A stretch of DNA of 64,000 bases from Peribacillus sp. ACCC06369 (GTDB lineage: Bacteria > Bacillota > Bacilli > Bacillales > DSM-1321), in NCBI RefSeq assembly GCF_030348945.1, contig NZ_JAUCEN010000002.1:4464001-4528000 (forward strand), in the 5' to 3' direction. Shown piece by piece: positions 1 through 8,051 of the stretch. The notes beneath the pieces were generated by a model. The model saw only the letters and a list, made by a program, of their open reading frames with translations, did not search any database and was not told where the DNA came from. Every line of letters starts with the position of its first letter. Within the stretch, counting starts at the first letter, position 1. The position numbers and the translations under genes were made by a program.

Positions 1-148
1 TCATAAAACGCTTGTGTAAAGCGCCAATAACCTCCCTGTCCCTTAGAAATAATGAAAGCAGGTACCCTTACTGGGTTCCTGCTTAAGAATATCTTAGTCT
101 ATTCCCGTTTAAAATTGTGAAACTGTTCAGCGTGATTATATGCATGAA

Positions 149-288
149 ACCCTCATTGGATTGAAGAATTTTGCGACACTCCTGCCGAATAACTGGCTAG
201 ACGAGACCCCACAGACGGTTGCTTTGATGCGGCTTGGCAGACAGCCGGCGGAAAGGGAGCGGATTTCTGAAATCAACTGGACCGTTTT
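149..288 (+). repeat. Degenerate copy of dispersed GC-rich repeat (copy R1)
   Basis: The stretch reads TTGCGACACTCCTGC, then AATAACTGGCTAG, then GAGACCCCACAG, and ends with CTGAAATCAACTGG. It is a diverged version of the Bacillaceae repeat seen in better form near 10.6 and 25.7 kb (CGAGACTCCTGCGGG ... GAGACCCCGCAGGCG ... AATCAACG). It shares the sub-variant AATAACTGGCTAG and the lead-in TTGAAGAA with the copy near 8.1 kb, so these two form a subfamily. No coding function is seen; positions 1 to 148 show nothing else recognisable. Confidence 0.6.
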
Positions 289-300
289 TCAAAGAAAAAA

Positions 301-372
301 ACTGTAGGCAAACTCGCTTTCTTCGAATTTGTCTACAGTCTGAAACCTGCCGTTAAATCGGCAGGCTTTTTT
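301..372 (+). terminator. Imperfect palindrome plus terminator hairpin
   Basis: Positions 301-340 form a long imperfect palindrome, ACTGTAGGCAAACTCG against CGAATTTGTCTACAGT. It is followed by the stem CCTGCCG (346-352) / CGGCAGG (359-365) and CTTTTTT, a typical intrinsic terminator. The same order, TTTGTCTACAGTCTGA followed by a terminator stem, recurs after the other dispersed repeat copies, so it is the trailer of that element. Confidence 0.65.
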
Positions 373-517
373 ATAGCATCTATGATTTTCACAAACAGGT
401 GAACAGAAACTTGCCAATCGGGTGGAGGATTCATGTTTTCACCTTGCCTCCCCCACCTTTTTCTATCTTCTTCCTTCCCGTTTCGTCTCCAACATCCCTC
501 TCTAATCCAGGATATGC

Positions 518-661
518 TTAATTCAGTAAAGTCAGGCTGATAAAGGCAATGCCAAATATACAGTACAGAATGAGGGTAAAGGGCTGGGGAAAAATAATAT
601 ATACCATCATACTAATGATCATCAGCAGGATGCTGAAGGCATTTATCCTATCTCTCCACAT
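518..661 (-). CDS. Small hydrophobic membrane protein (47 aa)
   Basis: A 47-codon frame begins with MWRDRINAFS and then is almost wholly hydrophobic: two likely membrane segments at about residues 10-24 and 28-46, separated by PQP. An AAAGGTGA sequence sits about 5 bases before the ATG, a reasonable ribosome binding site. A second tiny membrane protein lies 33 bp upstream on the same strand, so the two may be co-transcribed. I do not recognise the family; it is called from the start signal, composition and pairing only. Confidence 0.5.
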   Translation of the reverse strand: MWRDRINAFSILLMIISMMVYIIFPQPFTLILYCIFGIAFISLTLLN

Positions 662-694
662 ACTCACCTTTGGTCAACTCCTTTTCCATTGCGT

Positions 695-823
695 TCAAGC
701 GTAAGGTACATTTTCATCGCATACTTCTTCCGGTGCTGCCTGGTCGGCTTTGAGGAAACGCCATAAAAATACTCCTCCCACAGTCAAAGCGAATATCAGC
801 AAAAATAGAGTTACTTTCTTCAT
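695..823 (-). CDS. Small single-span membrane protein (42 aa)
   Basis: The frame starts MKKVTLFLLIFALTVGG, a charged start followed by one hydrophobic helix (residues 4-21), then a short hydrophilic tail rich in acidic residues with one cysteine. This is the shape of a membrane-anchored micropeptide, or of an uncleaved signal-anchor protein with its tail outside. It precedes the 47-residue membrane protein at 518-661 on the same strand. No family is recognised. Confidence 0.45.
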   Translation of the reverse strand: MKKVTLFLLIFALTVGGVFLWRFLKADQAAPEEVCDENVPYA

Positions 824-1004
824 CCATCATTTCTATTTGTTATAATGGCTGTGTGCCTAATTTGTATTTTTTCATTTTTCGTTAGTAAGTAAGCGACTGA
901 TAATTTATAATTATAAGATTGAACCCACTAAACAGCCATGTAGCCAAAATGATAAATCCATGAAAATAATTTTAATATTCAGACTTTTAAGGGGTATGAA
1001 GTGA

Positions 1005-1697
1005 ATGATCTATAAAACTTTCAAGGTTGTATTGAGGGCCTTGCACAAAGGTCAAACCGAGGAATTCGCCTATGTTTTTGAAGGAAAAAGCCTGCTGATT
1101 GGCCGTGCAAGCCAGCACTCCAAAGCTGATTTCAAGCTTTACAATGACTTCGTTTCCAGGGAACATTGCCGGATTTATATGGAGGAAGGACAGCTCTTCA
1201 TTGAGGATTTGGCAAGCAAACACGGTACCTCGGTGAACGAGATGCCGCTCGTACCGGGCAATCCCTGTCTCATTGAACCGGGGGATTCCATTACTTTGAT
1301 TAATGGATTGATTGAATTCATGATCTCCATCGACAATGATTTAACACGGGATTTCACGCCGTTGAACCCCGATATCATGCAAACCGTGGCTATCAATGAG
1401 CACCTTCAGACTGTGATCATCAATGAAGAAGCACCCATTAAAATGCCTACAAAGGAATTCAATTGCTTTAAGTTGCTTTATGAGAATTTGGACAACCTTA
1501 TTTCGAAGGAAGAGATTGTCCAGCATGTATGGCCAGAGAGAATCGGTGATCCCGAGCAAATCGTTACGGCAGAAGAAATCGCTTCACTCCTGTACCGGGT
1601 ACGGAAACGGTTAAATGGGCACTTCGCCATAAAAGCCGTCATTCAAAAGGGATATTATATGGAATCCATCCTTACATTCAATCTATCGGACTTATAA
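1005..1697 (+). CDS. FHA domain protein with C-terminal winged-helix DNA-binding domain
   Basis: This 230-residue protein combines two domains. Residues about 8-108 form a forkhead-associated domain with its phosphothreonine-binding signature: GR at 33-34, SREH at 51-54, and N78 in GTSVNEM. FHA domains bind phosphothreonine made by Ser/Thr kinases. Residues about 145-228 resemble an OmpR/PhoB-type winged helix (ISKEEIVQHVWPER, then LLYRVRKRLNG and KGYYM). The likely role is a transcription regulator that reads Ser/Thr phosphorylation instead of a receiver-domain phosphate; that is inference. AAGGGG lies 11 bp upstream of the ATG. The gene is monocistronic, closed by the hairpin at 1718-1752. 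No kinase gene is nearby, so its partner is unknown. Confidence 0.8.
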   Translation: MIYKTFKVVLRALHKGQTEEFAYVFEGKSLLIGRASQHSKADFKLYNDFVSREHCRIYMEEGQLFIEDLASKHGTSVNEMPLVPGNPCLIEPGDSITLINGLIEFMISIDNDLTRDFTPLNPDIMQTVAINEHLQTVIINEEAPIKMPTKEFNCFKLLYENLDNLISKEEIVQHVWPERIGDPEQIVTAEEIASLLYRVRKRLNGHFAIKAVIQKGYYMESILTFNLSDL

Positions 1698-1717
1698 TGA
1701 CAATCATTCGAAGACAT

Positions 1718-1752
1718 GAAAAAAAGCATTGCTGATTACAATGCTTTTTTTC
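1718..1752. terminator. Bidirectional terminator
   Basis: The stem AAAAAAAGCATTG / CAATGCTTTTTTT around a 7-base loop has A-runs and T-runs on both sides, so it can stop both the FHA gene (+) and possibly the convergent membrane-protein gene (-). Confidence 0.8.
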
Positions 1753-1835
1753 ATGCTTTAATAATTGGTTTAGTGTTTCATATATTGGAGATGGCCAGCC
1801 TGTAGCCTGAATCCACCCGTTTCATCGTAATGCTT

Positions 1836-3638
1836 TTATTTCTTTGGTAAGTCCAGATTAGTGAATTGATCGACTGGAACGACATCTTCTTCCATATCCA
1901 TCACCTTCAGTACAACCCGGTCTCCTACATTCGTCAATACAACATCGGATAGCGCATTGACCCCAGGGTCCACTGAGAATCTCTTGGCATTACCCTCGAC
2001 GATTAAATGAAATACATATCCATTTGGGAGATTGGCGTCGTTGATCCTTGTTACTTTCCCCTTTATTTCTTTCATCTCAAATCCTTTTTGTGGCGTTATA
2101 CCGCTGACTTTCCCTAAAGATGCAATCAGTTTTTTATAATTCCGGAAAGCTTCGTCTTTCGTTTTCCCGAAGACCACTTGGGGATTATCGCTATTGGCGT
2201 AAACGATCGCCACACCTTGAAACTTGCTGCCCTTTGTAACTGGAATGACATAAGTGGGAGCACCGTATATCGTATAGAAAATTCCATTAGTGGCTTTCCA
2301 TCCTGGATATTTAGACAAAAATTCACTCGCATTGGCGTTGGATTTTGCTTCCTTTCCAGTTAGAACGGACGTGACACCTTTGTAGTACGTCATTTCACCG
2401 GTTTTGGCATTGAAAACACCGTAACCTACCAAGGTTTTGGAGTTTCCTTTTGATTTAGCCCTGGTAAAGTCCACTACATAAATCAATTCGCCTTTTTCGT
2501 TAAACGTAACCTGCATATTATCCTCATTAGGTATCAAGACATCTTTCTTCGGCCCAATCAGGGATTGGTTTTTCCACCCGTGAACATATTTCCCCCAGTA
2601 GGTCCAATATTCCAGGGCTGTTTTCAGCGTGAATGTTCGATCCACCCATTCAGGTTCTTTTCCTTTTGGGTAGTATTTCGTATCCCCCGTTTCCGGATTC
2701 ACCAATACCACCCCGTCCACTACGGAACCGCTGCGGTATTTCAAATAATGTCCCACAGAAGCTACGAAGTAGGGCTTTCCATCTTCGTTCGGTTCCAAAT
2801 ATGAATCATGGATGATTTTATTCGGATAGGCCTTGCGGATGGTCCTTTCCAAATCATGATCGAGATACTGTGAGGGAGCATACAGCATCTTCCCTTTTAC
2901 CGTACTTGCCCCTTTATCCGTCGATACGGCGGAAATCAGATTATAACCTGGCGTGTACTCCGCTTTCCCGGCTTTCAAAAATCCGTCCATTTCAATGGGG
3001 GAAGTATAAGCCAATTGATCATTTATATTCGTTAGACGGTATTCGCCTTCAGTGAAATATGATGCATTTTCTATTTTATTAATCGCGGCATCGCCTTTTG
3101 CGTCTGCCATTTTCACTGTAACAAGCGGCATGGTTTTAATATCTTGAACTTCTTCCAGCTCATTTTTCTTATCGACCTTTGCCAAGCCATGCAGACCTGC
3201 GGCAAGAGTGATGGGGTAAAACAACATGATAACCCATGCTGCAATCAAAATGCCCCCTAACAAACTGTTGAAATGTACGTTCCATGGTGTTTTTGGTTTC
3301 TTCGCAGCTTCATTTTCCCTCCGATTTCGTCGGGTCATTAAAGATTCCCTGGCACTGTACACATACATGCTTGAATCAATGATGAGAATGAGCCCAAGAA
3401 TGATGGCAAAACTCGAAAAGAATGCTGCGGCAGTAAGATCCACTAACATAATATCGATAACGAAAAATAATACGGCAGCAGAAACTAAAAGTCTCAGCAC
3501 CTGTTCAATGAAAAAGGGTATATCCTTTTTAGTGATTGCGTTTGTCCATCTCTGCGGAATCAAGGAAAGTCCCAATATGGCAAATGGTATTTTCATTAAA
3601 ATTCCTTTTAAGATGAAAACGAGTAGTGAAAGTATCAT
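1836..3638 (-). CDS. Membrane protein with large extracytoplasmic domain, unknown function
   Basis: The protein has 600 residues. The first 150 hold about four membrane segments (around 2-26, 44-63, 68-90 and 128-148) with a basic cytoplasmic loop (RRNRRENEAAKK near 103-114). The remaining 450 residues are hydrophilic and probably outside the membrane. They contain repeated beta-rich elements such as VLVNPETGDTKYY and GVFNAKTGEMTYY, which suggest a duplicated fold similar to PepSY or beta-propeller blades. There are no catalytic motifs that I recognise. It stands alone, convergent to the FHA gene. A conserved Bacillus membrane protein of unknown role is the safest description. Confidence 0.75.
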   Translation of the reverse strand: MILSLLVFILKGILMKIPFAILGLSLIPQRWTNAITKKDIPFFIEQVLRLLVSAAVLFFVIDIMLVDLTAAAFFSSFAIILGLILIIDSSMYVYSARESLMTRRNRRENEAAKKPKTPWNVHFNSLLGGILIAAWVIMLFYPITLAAGLHGLAKVDKKNELEEVQDIKTMPLVTVKMADAKGDAAINKIENASYFTEGEYRLTNINDQLAYTSPIEMDGFLKAGKAEYTPGYNLISAVSTDKGASTVKGKMLYAPSQYLDHDLERTIRKAYPNKIIHDSYLEPNEDGKPYFVASVGHYLKYRSGSVVDGVVLVNPETGDTKYYPKGKEPEWVDRTFTLKTALEYWTYWGKYVHGWKNQSLIGPKKDVLIPNEDNMQVTFNEKGELIYVVDFTRAKSKGNSKTLVGYGVFNAKTGEMTYYKGVTSVLTGKEAKSNANASEFLSKYPGWKATNGIFYTIYGAPTYVIPVTKGSKFQGVAIVYANSDNPQVVFGKTKDEAFRNYKKLIASLGKVSGITPQKGFEMKEIKGKVTRINDANLPNGYVFHLIVEGNAKRFSVDPGVNALSDVVLTNVGDRVVLKVMDMEEDVVPVDQFTNLDLPKK

Positions 3639-3882
3639 GGTTTTAAAAATCTCTCCTTGTCATATATGTTTCCATTTACCCAGTTTATCACTTTTGTGCA
3701 ACAAATTTACTGTTTTTGAAATATATCGAAATAACATTTCTACCAAATCATAAAACTTATTTTTTCCAGCGATGCTACTTTTTCCGATTCATTGTTTATA
3801 TAGACGGTGAAGTTCGTTCTTTTCGATGTAGATATACCAGATATTCGATAGGATCGAACCAAACCATTCGGGAGGGATGTAA

Positions 3883-4251
3883 ATGAAAATGGAATTGGAA
3901 ACGATACTAGATCAGAGATATGAGATGGGGCTCAACCCCCATTTGGCAAAAGCGATTGGCTTGCAAAAAGCTCTGATGCTGGTACATCTTCATTCATTGA
4001 TTGAAGCTTATGGAGTGGAACGGGACGGGAGTGATTGGATTTGCCAGACTTATGAACAGTTGCAAAGGCAGATGCCCTTTTGGTCGAGGGGTACAGTCAA
4101 ACGGACGATCCTTAATCTTGAAAAGGATGGATGCCTTGTTTCATGCAACTATAACAAATGGAAAATGAATAAAACGAAATGGTATAGCATTCGTTACGAA
4201 TTAGCCATTGATATGTGTGATGACACAGATAGAACATCGCATTATCTTTGA
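3883..4251 (+). CDS. Winged-helix protein of the phage/plasmid replisome-organizer (DnaD N-like) type
   Basis: At 122 residues, the protein reads LNPHLAKAIGLQKALMLVHLHS, then WICQTYEQLQRQMPFW, RGTVKRTILNLEKDGCLVS and NKTKWYSIRYE. This pattern is familiar from the N-terminal winged-helix domain of phage and mobile-element replication proteins, where W/TYE, FWS, TxKR and KWYxIxYE are conserved. GGGAGGG lies 8 bases before the ATG. It is followed 44 bp later by a 466-residue gene on the same strand and then by phased DnaA-box-like sites, so a role in replication initiation or in its control is likely (inference). It has only the DNA-binding part; a C-terminal helicase-loader domain is absent. 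Confidence 0.7.
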   Translation: MKMELETILDQRYEMGLNPHLAKAIGLQKALMLVHLHSLIEAYGVERDGSDWICQTYEQLQRQMPFWSRGTVKRTILNLEKDGCLVSCNYNKWKMNKTKWYSIRYELAIDMCDDTDRTSHYL

Positions 4252-4295
4252 AAAGTGACACTGCGTCATAGAAAAATCAAAGGGGACAAAACCGT

Positions 4296-5696
4296 ATGAT
4301 TTATGAAGAAACCTACCAATACCTATTAAGAAATGTATCTTCCACTGAATTCGATACGTGTTTGTACGCCTTGCTTCACAGTGATTGGGATGGGGTCATC
4401 CAGAGCCCGCTTCATATGATGGCCCGAGGAGTCGGGACAACAGAAAAGTACTTAAGGCAGATCATCAATAAATTCACCGCCCCTCAAGGATCACTAAAAG
4501 AAGTGTTTGTGCCTGTTCATCACGGCGAAGACATTTTATATAAGTTTAACCTGGGGCCTGCAAGCAATCTTGGTTTTAACAGGAAGACGGACCGTTACTG
4601 CAAGAAATACCGTTTCTTTTATAGCGATGCTTTCAAAATCTTAACGATTCATGGAAAACGGCTGCTGCTGATGGGCGCTTTTCGAATGTCTGTTTTGAAG
4701 TCTGAGGAAGTACTATTCGATTATAGTGAAATCGTTCCTGATTCCAGCTCGCTCTTCACTAGGCAGCGCTTATTGGATGCAATCGATGCAGTCCATGACG
4801 CTTTAGGCCATTTAGTGAGGATTTCTTTTGCAAGCAGAGCTTTTTCAAAGAAAGAAGTTCTGGTATTCACCTTTACCGGAGGAGTCTTGGAGCAGTATAA
4901 GGAAAATCGGGCGGAAAGGACATTGTTGCGAAGAACGATTTTTAACTCTGGCTTCCTTGGGCATATCAATGATTCTGTATGCAAGGAATTGGAACGGATC
5001 GGCAAATATATTTTCCGTTCATTTCTACAAGAAGCGACAAATCCAGGGGTTTCCAATGATACCCAACAGGAACTTCTGAAATTAGCCCGTTTCGTCTATT
5101 CTCATTCCCTTAAGAAATTTGGCACGGCCCTTCCTTCCAATAAGCAGTTACTTCTGGCACCAAAACAAGCTTCTGCCTATTTAAGCAAGATCATTTATAA
5201 CGAAACCCTGGAACAGATGGTGAAATTTTCCCACCAGGCGGAATCCATCAAAAGCTTGCTTGAACGTGTTCATTTTCATAGGGACATCTCCGAGAAAGCT
5301 CTAGGCCGGGAAGTGAATGATTTGGAAATGGCTGACCATATCGAACCCATTCTCCATAAATACCATCAGGCGGAATTCATCCGCAATGTACTGAACGGCT
5401 GGTGCGAGACATGGCTCATTTCCCGTGTGAAGACAGTGACCGAAGAACTGAGAGCAGAAGGAAAAAAGAAAAGAACGCATGATGATAAGCAGATTGCTGC
5501 CGAATATATGACACGCATTAGAAACGATACATATGGACAGTTGGACAGGCTGTTGACCTTGATCCTTAAATTCGGCAACCATGCAGTGGCCCCGTCTGCC
5601 CGGAATTCTCCCCTCACAAAGAAAAAGGAAATCCTCCAATCCTATTTCGCAATCCAAAAGGAGCGTCTGGATGTTCTCTCTATTTCCACTTGCTAA
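4296..5696 (+). CDS. Protein of unknown family, probable replication-linked partner
   Basis: This is a 466-residue soluble protein with no membrane segments and no motif I can name. The first 70 residues resemble another helix-turn-helix fold (HMMARGVGTTEKYLRQIINKF). The middle is rich in basic and aromatic residues, and the C-terminal half is helical and charged (RAEGKKKRTHDDKQI near 387). AAAGGGG lies upstream of the ATG. It follows the winged-helix gene by 44 bp and ends 60 bp before a strong terminator and 100 bp before an array of DnaA-box-like repeats. Its place suggests an initiator or origin-binding protein, but nothing in the sequence proves it. Confidence 0.65.
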   Translation: MIYEETYQYLLRNVSSTEFDTCLYALLHSDWDGVIQSPLHMMARGVGTTEKYLRQIINKFTAPQGSLKEVFVPVHHGEDILYKFNLGPASNLGFNRKTDRYCKKYRFFYSDAFKILTIHGKRLLLMGAFRMSVLKSEEVLFDYSEIVPDSSSLFTRQRLLDAIDAVHDALGHLVRISFASRAFSKKEVLVFTFTGGVLEQYKENRAERTLLRRTIFNSGFLGHINDSVCKELERIGKYIFRSFLQEATNPGVSNDTQQELLKLARFVYSHSLKKFGTALPSNKQLLLAPKQASAYLSKIIYNETLEQMVKFSHQAESIKSLLERVHFHRDISEKALGREVNDLEMADHIEPILHKYHQAEFIRNVLNGWCETWLISRVKTVTEELRAEGKKKRTHDDKQIAAEYMTRIRNDTYGQLDRLLTLILKFGNHAVAPSARNSPLTKKKEILQSYFAIQKERLDVLSISTC

Positions 5697-5755
5697 CATT
5701 CACACAGAGCATTAAGTTTCGTGTGGTTCCCCATGCCTTTTTATATAGATTGTTC

Positions 5756-5783
5756 AAGAGAACGAATCCGTTCTCTTTTTTTT
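5756..5783 (+). terminator. Intrinsic terminator of the 3.9-5.7 kb gene pair
   Basis: The perfect stem AAGAGAACG / CGTTCTCTT with a 4-base loop AATC runs into a row of T residues. It separates the two replication-like genes from the DnaA-box array that follows. Confidence 0.85.
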
Positions 5784-5798
5784 GCGGTCTTTGGGGTA

Positions 5799-5910
5799 TG
5801 TGGATAACGAATGTCGACTGTGAATTGCAGAATGACGACTGTGGTTTGGGGATGGCCCACTGTGGATTTCCCCTTTGAATTCGTGGGTTGCATATGAATC
5901 ATGTGGATAA
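5799..5910 (-). other. Six phased DnaA-box-like repeats (candidate origin or DnaA-binding cluster)
   Basis: Six 9-mers lie in the same direction at a near-constant spacing of 20-21 bp (two helical turns). They are TGTGGATAA at 5799, TGTGAATTG at 5819, TGTGGTTTG at 5840, TGTGGATTT at 5861, CGTGGGTTG at 5882 and TGTGGATAA at 5902. The first and last are perfect complements of the DnaA box TTATCCACA; the inner four deviate at one to three positions. Regular phasing on one face of the helix is the hallmark of iterons or of cooperative DnaA binding. No coding sequence covers the region, and nothing else was recognised between 5911 and 6129. Confidence 0.7.
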
Positions 5911-6129
5911 GAGTACTTGGTCAGCAGGTTGTTGTGACAGCAGACCCTAACCCCTGTAAGGGCAAGGGCATTTATAAATGAGTTATCCAAGGGTCTAAGA
6001 AAACGGTCTATATAAAGGAACTGAAAAAGATTCTGATCATCAGTATGAACAAGGAGTTGAATGTGGCGGGCCCATTTAAGAAAGGAATGAAAAAAGGCCC
6101 CCATTTGAATGGATGACCCTCATACGTTT

Positions 6130-7098
6130 TTACGGTATTAATAATATCTTCCCCGTACTTTTCCGGCTTTCAAGAAGTCTATGTGCATCCGCCCCATTTT
6201 CCAACGAAAAAAGAGTCGGTTTTTCAATGAGGATTTTCCCTGACATGATCCATTCAAACAACTCTGCGGTCCTTCTTTTCCGTTCTTCATGGGTAGTCAA
6301 GACGTTCCAGAGGTCTCCACCTATCAATGCTTTCGATGTATCCATCAACATTCTCGGATCGATTTTCTCTGGATCTCCGCCCGCCATTCCAAAGAAAACG
6401 ACCGTTCCACCAGTCTTGGTCGCCTCGAAACTATCCAGCAAAGTTTGTCCTACTGATTCATAAACGACATTAACGCCTTTCCCGCCGGTCACATCCTTAA
6501 TGGAATTCACCCAGTCGGATCCGTAAAGGAAAACATGATCGGCACCCGCTTGTTTGGCAACAGCCGCTTTATCATTTGATGAAGTCAAGCCAATGACCTG
6601 ACCGCCCTTCATCCTGATCATCTGTGTCAATAATTGACCGACTCCGCCTGCAGCTGCATGGACCAGAATGGTTTCCCCTTCTTTTACTGGATAACTGTCA
6701 TGAGTTAAATATTGCGCAGTCAATCCTTGAAGTAAAACGGAAGCGGCCGTTTCAAAGGAAATGCCCTCAGGCAGCGGTAGCAGTTTATCCGCTGGAACTG
6801 AAACCAGCTCCGCATTGGCATGGGGAACATCAGCAAATCCGACACGATCACCTGCTTTCACATGATGAACATCTTCCCCGACATATTCGATGACCCCCGC
6901 CCCTTCATAACCTAGAATAAATGGAGGATCACCCACCAAGTGATAATTCCCTTTCCTTCTATATACATCAGCAAAATTCAATCCGATTGCTTTCATTCGA
7001 ACGATCACGGTTGATTTTGAATGTTCAGGTTCTGCAATTCCCCTTACAGACAGGACTTCCGGTCCGCCGAAATTATCAAAGACAAGTGCTTTCATCAT
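6130..7098 (-). CDS. Zinc-free quinone oxidoreductase / NADPH:quinone reductase family
   Basis: This protein of about 322 residues belongs to the medium-chain dehydrogenase/reductase family, quinone oxidoreductase branch. It shows the N-terminal GroES-like fold (GLNFADVYRRKG, then GYEGAGVIEYVG), the NADPH-binding Rossmann turn HAAAGGVGQ near residue 148, and LTSSNDKAAVAKQAGADHV. The family reduces quinones or enones with NADPH. The start is chosen at ATG 7098 (or 7095) because AAGGGAG lies just upstream and the family motif MKALVF begins there. The open frame runs further upstream, but that part overlaps another small gene. It is monocistronic; the substrate is unknown. Confidence 0.85.
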   Translation of the reverse strand: MMKALVFDNFGGPEVLSVRGIAEPEHSKSTVIVRMKAIGLNFADVYRRKGNYHLVGDPPFILGYEGAGVIEYVGEDVHHVKAGDRVGFADVPHANAELVSVPADKLLPLPEGISFETAASVLLQGLTAQYLTHDSYPVKEGETILVHAAAGGVGQLLTQMIRMKGGQVIGLTSSNDKAAVAKQAGADHVFLYGSDWVNSIKDVTGGKGVNVVYESVGQTLLDSFEATKTGGTVVFFGMAGGDPEKIDPRMLMDTSKALIGGDLWNVLTTHEERKRRTAELFEWIMSGKILIEKPTLFSLENGADAHRLLESRKSTGKILLIP

Positions 7099-7216
7099 CC
7101 TAACTCCCTTCAATGGTTCTTTCATTCTTAAAGATATAGGATGAACCCCTTGATGGCAAGGAACACAAATAACCGCCCTGCCCTTAAAGGCTAGAGCGGT
7201 CACTAAGTTTGACCCA

Positions 7217-7363
7217 TCAATCGGTATTGGAACCAGGGCCGTTCTTTCGTTTATTGGCAGAATATTCCTTACCGTGTGCTTCATGTTCTGCAATGATGTC
7301 CGCTTTCGGAATATGATTATTCTTTTTCGGTGAACCGGTACGGTTGCGATGTTTTTTTCCCAT
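7217..7363 (-). CDS. Small basic hydrophilic protein (48 aa)
   Basis: A 48-codon frame starts MGKKHRNRTGSPKKNNH and ends NKRKNGPGSNTD. It is rich in Lys, Asn, His and Gly, with no hydrophobic stretch. An AAGGGGAGATG-type ribosome binding site sits about 8 bases before the ATG. The composition resembles small spore-core or nucleic-acid-associated proteins of Bacillus, but I cannot name the family. It lies upstream of the quinone oxidoreductase on the same strand, with a gap of 118 bp, and could share its transcript. Confidence 0.6.
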   Translation of the reverse strand: MGKKHRNRTGSPKKNNHIPKADIIAEHEAHGKEYSANKRKNGPGSNTD

Positions 7364-7520
7364 GATGCATCTCCCCTTCATAATGCTATTTATTACGTTT
7401 TCTAATGTTAGCTTGTCCGATTATCACCGAAAATACCTGCAAAATAAGCACTTCATAATAAAGGAAAAACCATCGCTGAGACCGAATAGATAGAAAACTG
7501 ATATATGTGGAGGGAATAAT

Positions 7521-8045
7521 ATGTTTCCTGTATTGAACACGGAAAGGTTACGATTAAAGGAAATTCGTGAAAGTGATGCGGAAGCCCTTTTCCAATGTTT
7601 ATCAAAAGATGAAGTCACCCGCTTTTATGGTCAGGATTCATTGGAAACTGTCGGGCAGGCGCAGGATATTGTGGCAACTTTTGCGAAAAACTATCTTGAA
7701 AAACGAGCGATTCGATGGGGAATTGAACGAATTGATACGCAAGAATTGATTGGTACAATCGGTTTTCATGCCCACAGTCCCAAATACAGGCGGGCGGAAA
7801 TCGGTTATGAAATCCATCCTGCACATTGGCGCAAAGGATTTGCTTCAGAGGCTCTTAAAGAAATTATCGCTTACGGCTTCAACAACCTTGATTTAACACG
7901 CATCGGTGCAGTTGTCTTTCTGGAAAACCAGCCATCAAGTGATCTATTGGTTAAGCTGGGCTTCATCCAGGAAGGAATATTAAGGAGTTATATATATCAA
8001 AATGGTGTCCCTCATGATACATATGTCTATTCACTTCTGAAGTGA
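7521..8045 (+). CDS. GNAT acetyltransferase, RimJ/RimL type
   Basis: The 174-residue protein opens with LNTERLRLKEIRESDAEALF, typical of RimJ/RimL N-acetyltransferases. It continues with IGTIGFH, the EIGYEIHPAHWRKGFASEAL acetyl-CoA-binding motif A (R/Q-x-x-G-x-A variant) and SSDLLVKLGFIQEG near the end. Such enzymes transfer acetyl from acetyl-CoA to ribosomal N-termini, or in Bacillus to small metabolites or antibiotics; the acceptor cannot be deduced. GGAGGG sits upstream of the ATG. It is transcribed alone, away from the gene pair at 6.1-7.4 kb. Confidence 0.85.
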   Translation: MFPVLNTERLRLKEIRESDAEALFQCLSKDEVTRFYGQDSLETVGQAQDIVATFAKNYLEKRAIRWGIERIDTQELIGTIGFHAHSPKYRRAEIGYEIHPAHWRKGFASEALKEIIAYGFNNLDLTRIGAVVFLENQPSSDLLVKLGFIQEGILRSYIYQNGVPHDTYVYSLLK

Positions 8046-8051
8046 AACGAT

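Noticed and set aside
3226..3753. Long plus-strand frame antisense to the 600-residue membrane protein
   Set aside because: The minus strand carries the gene with a complete membrane topology; the antisense frame is a by-product of its codon use.
3883..6130. Prophage remnant explanation for the replisome-like gene pair
   Set aside because: No other phage genes (terminase, capsid, integrase) or attachment repeats were found on either side.
7099..7293. N-terminal extension of the quinone oxidoreductase
   Set aside because: The extension lacks a start signal, overlaps the small basic gene in another frame, and the family motif begins at 7098.
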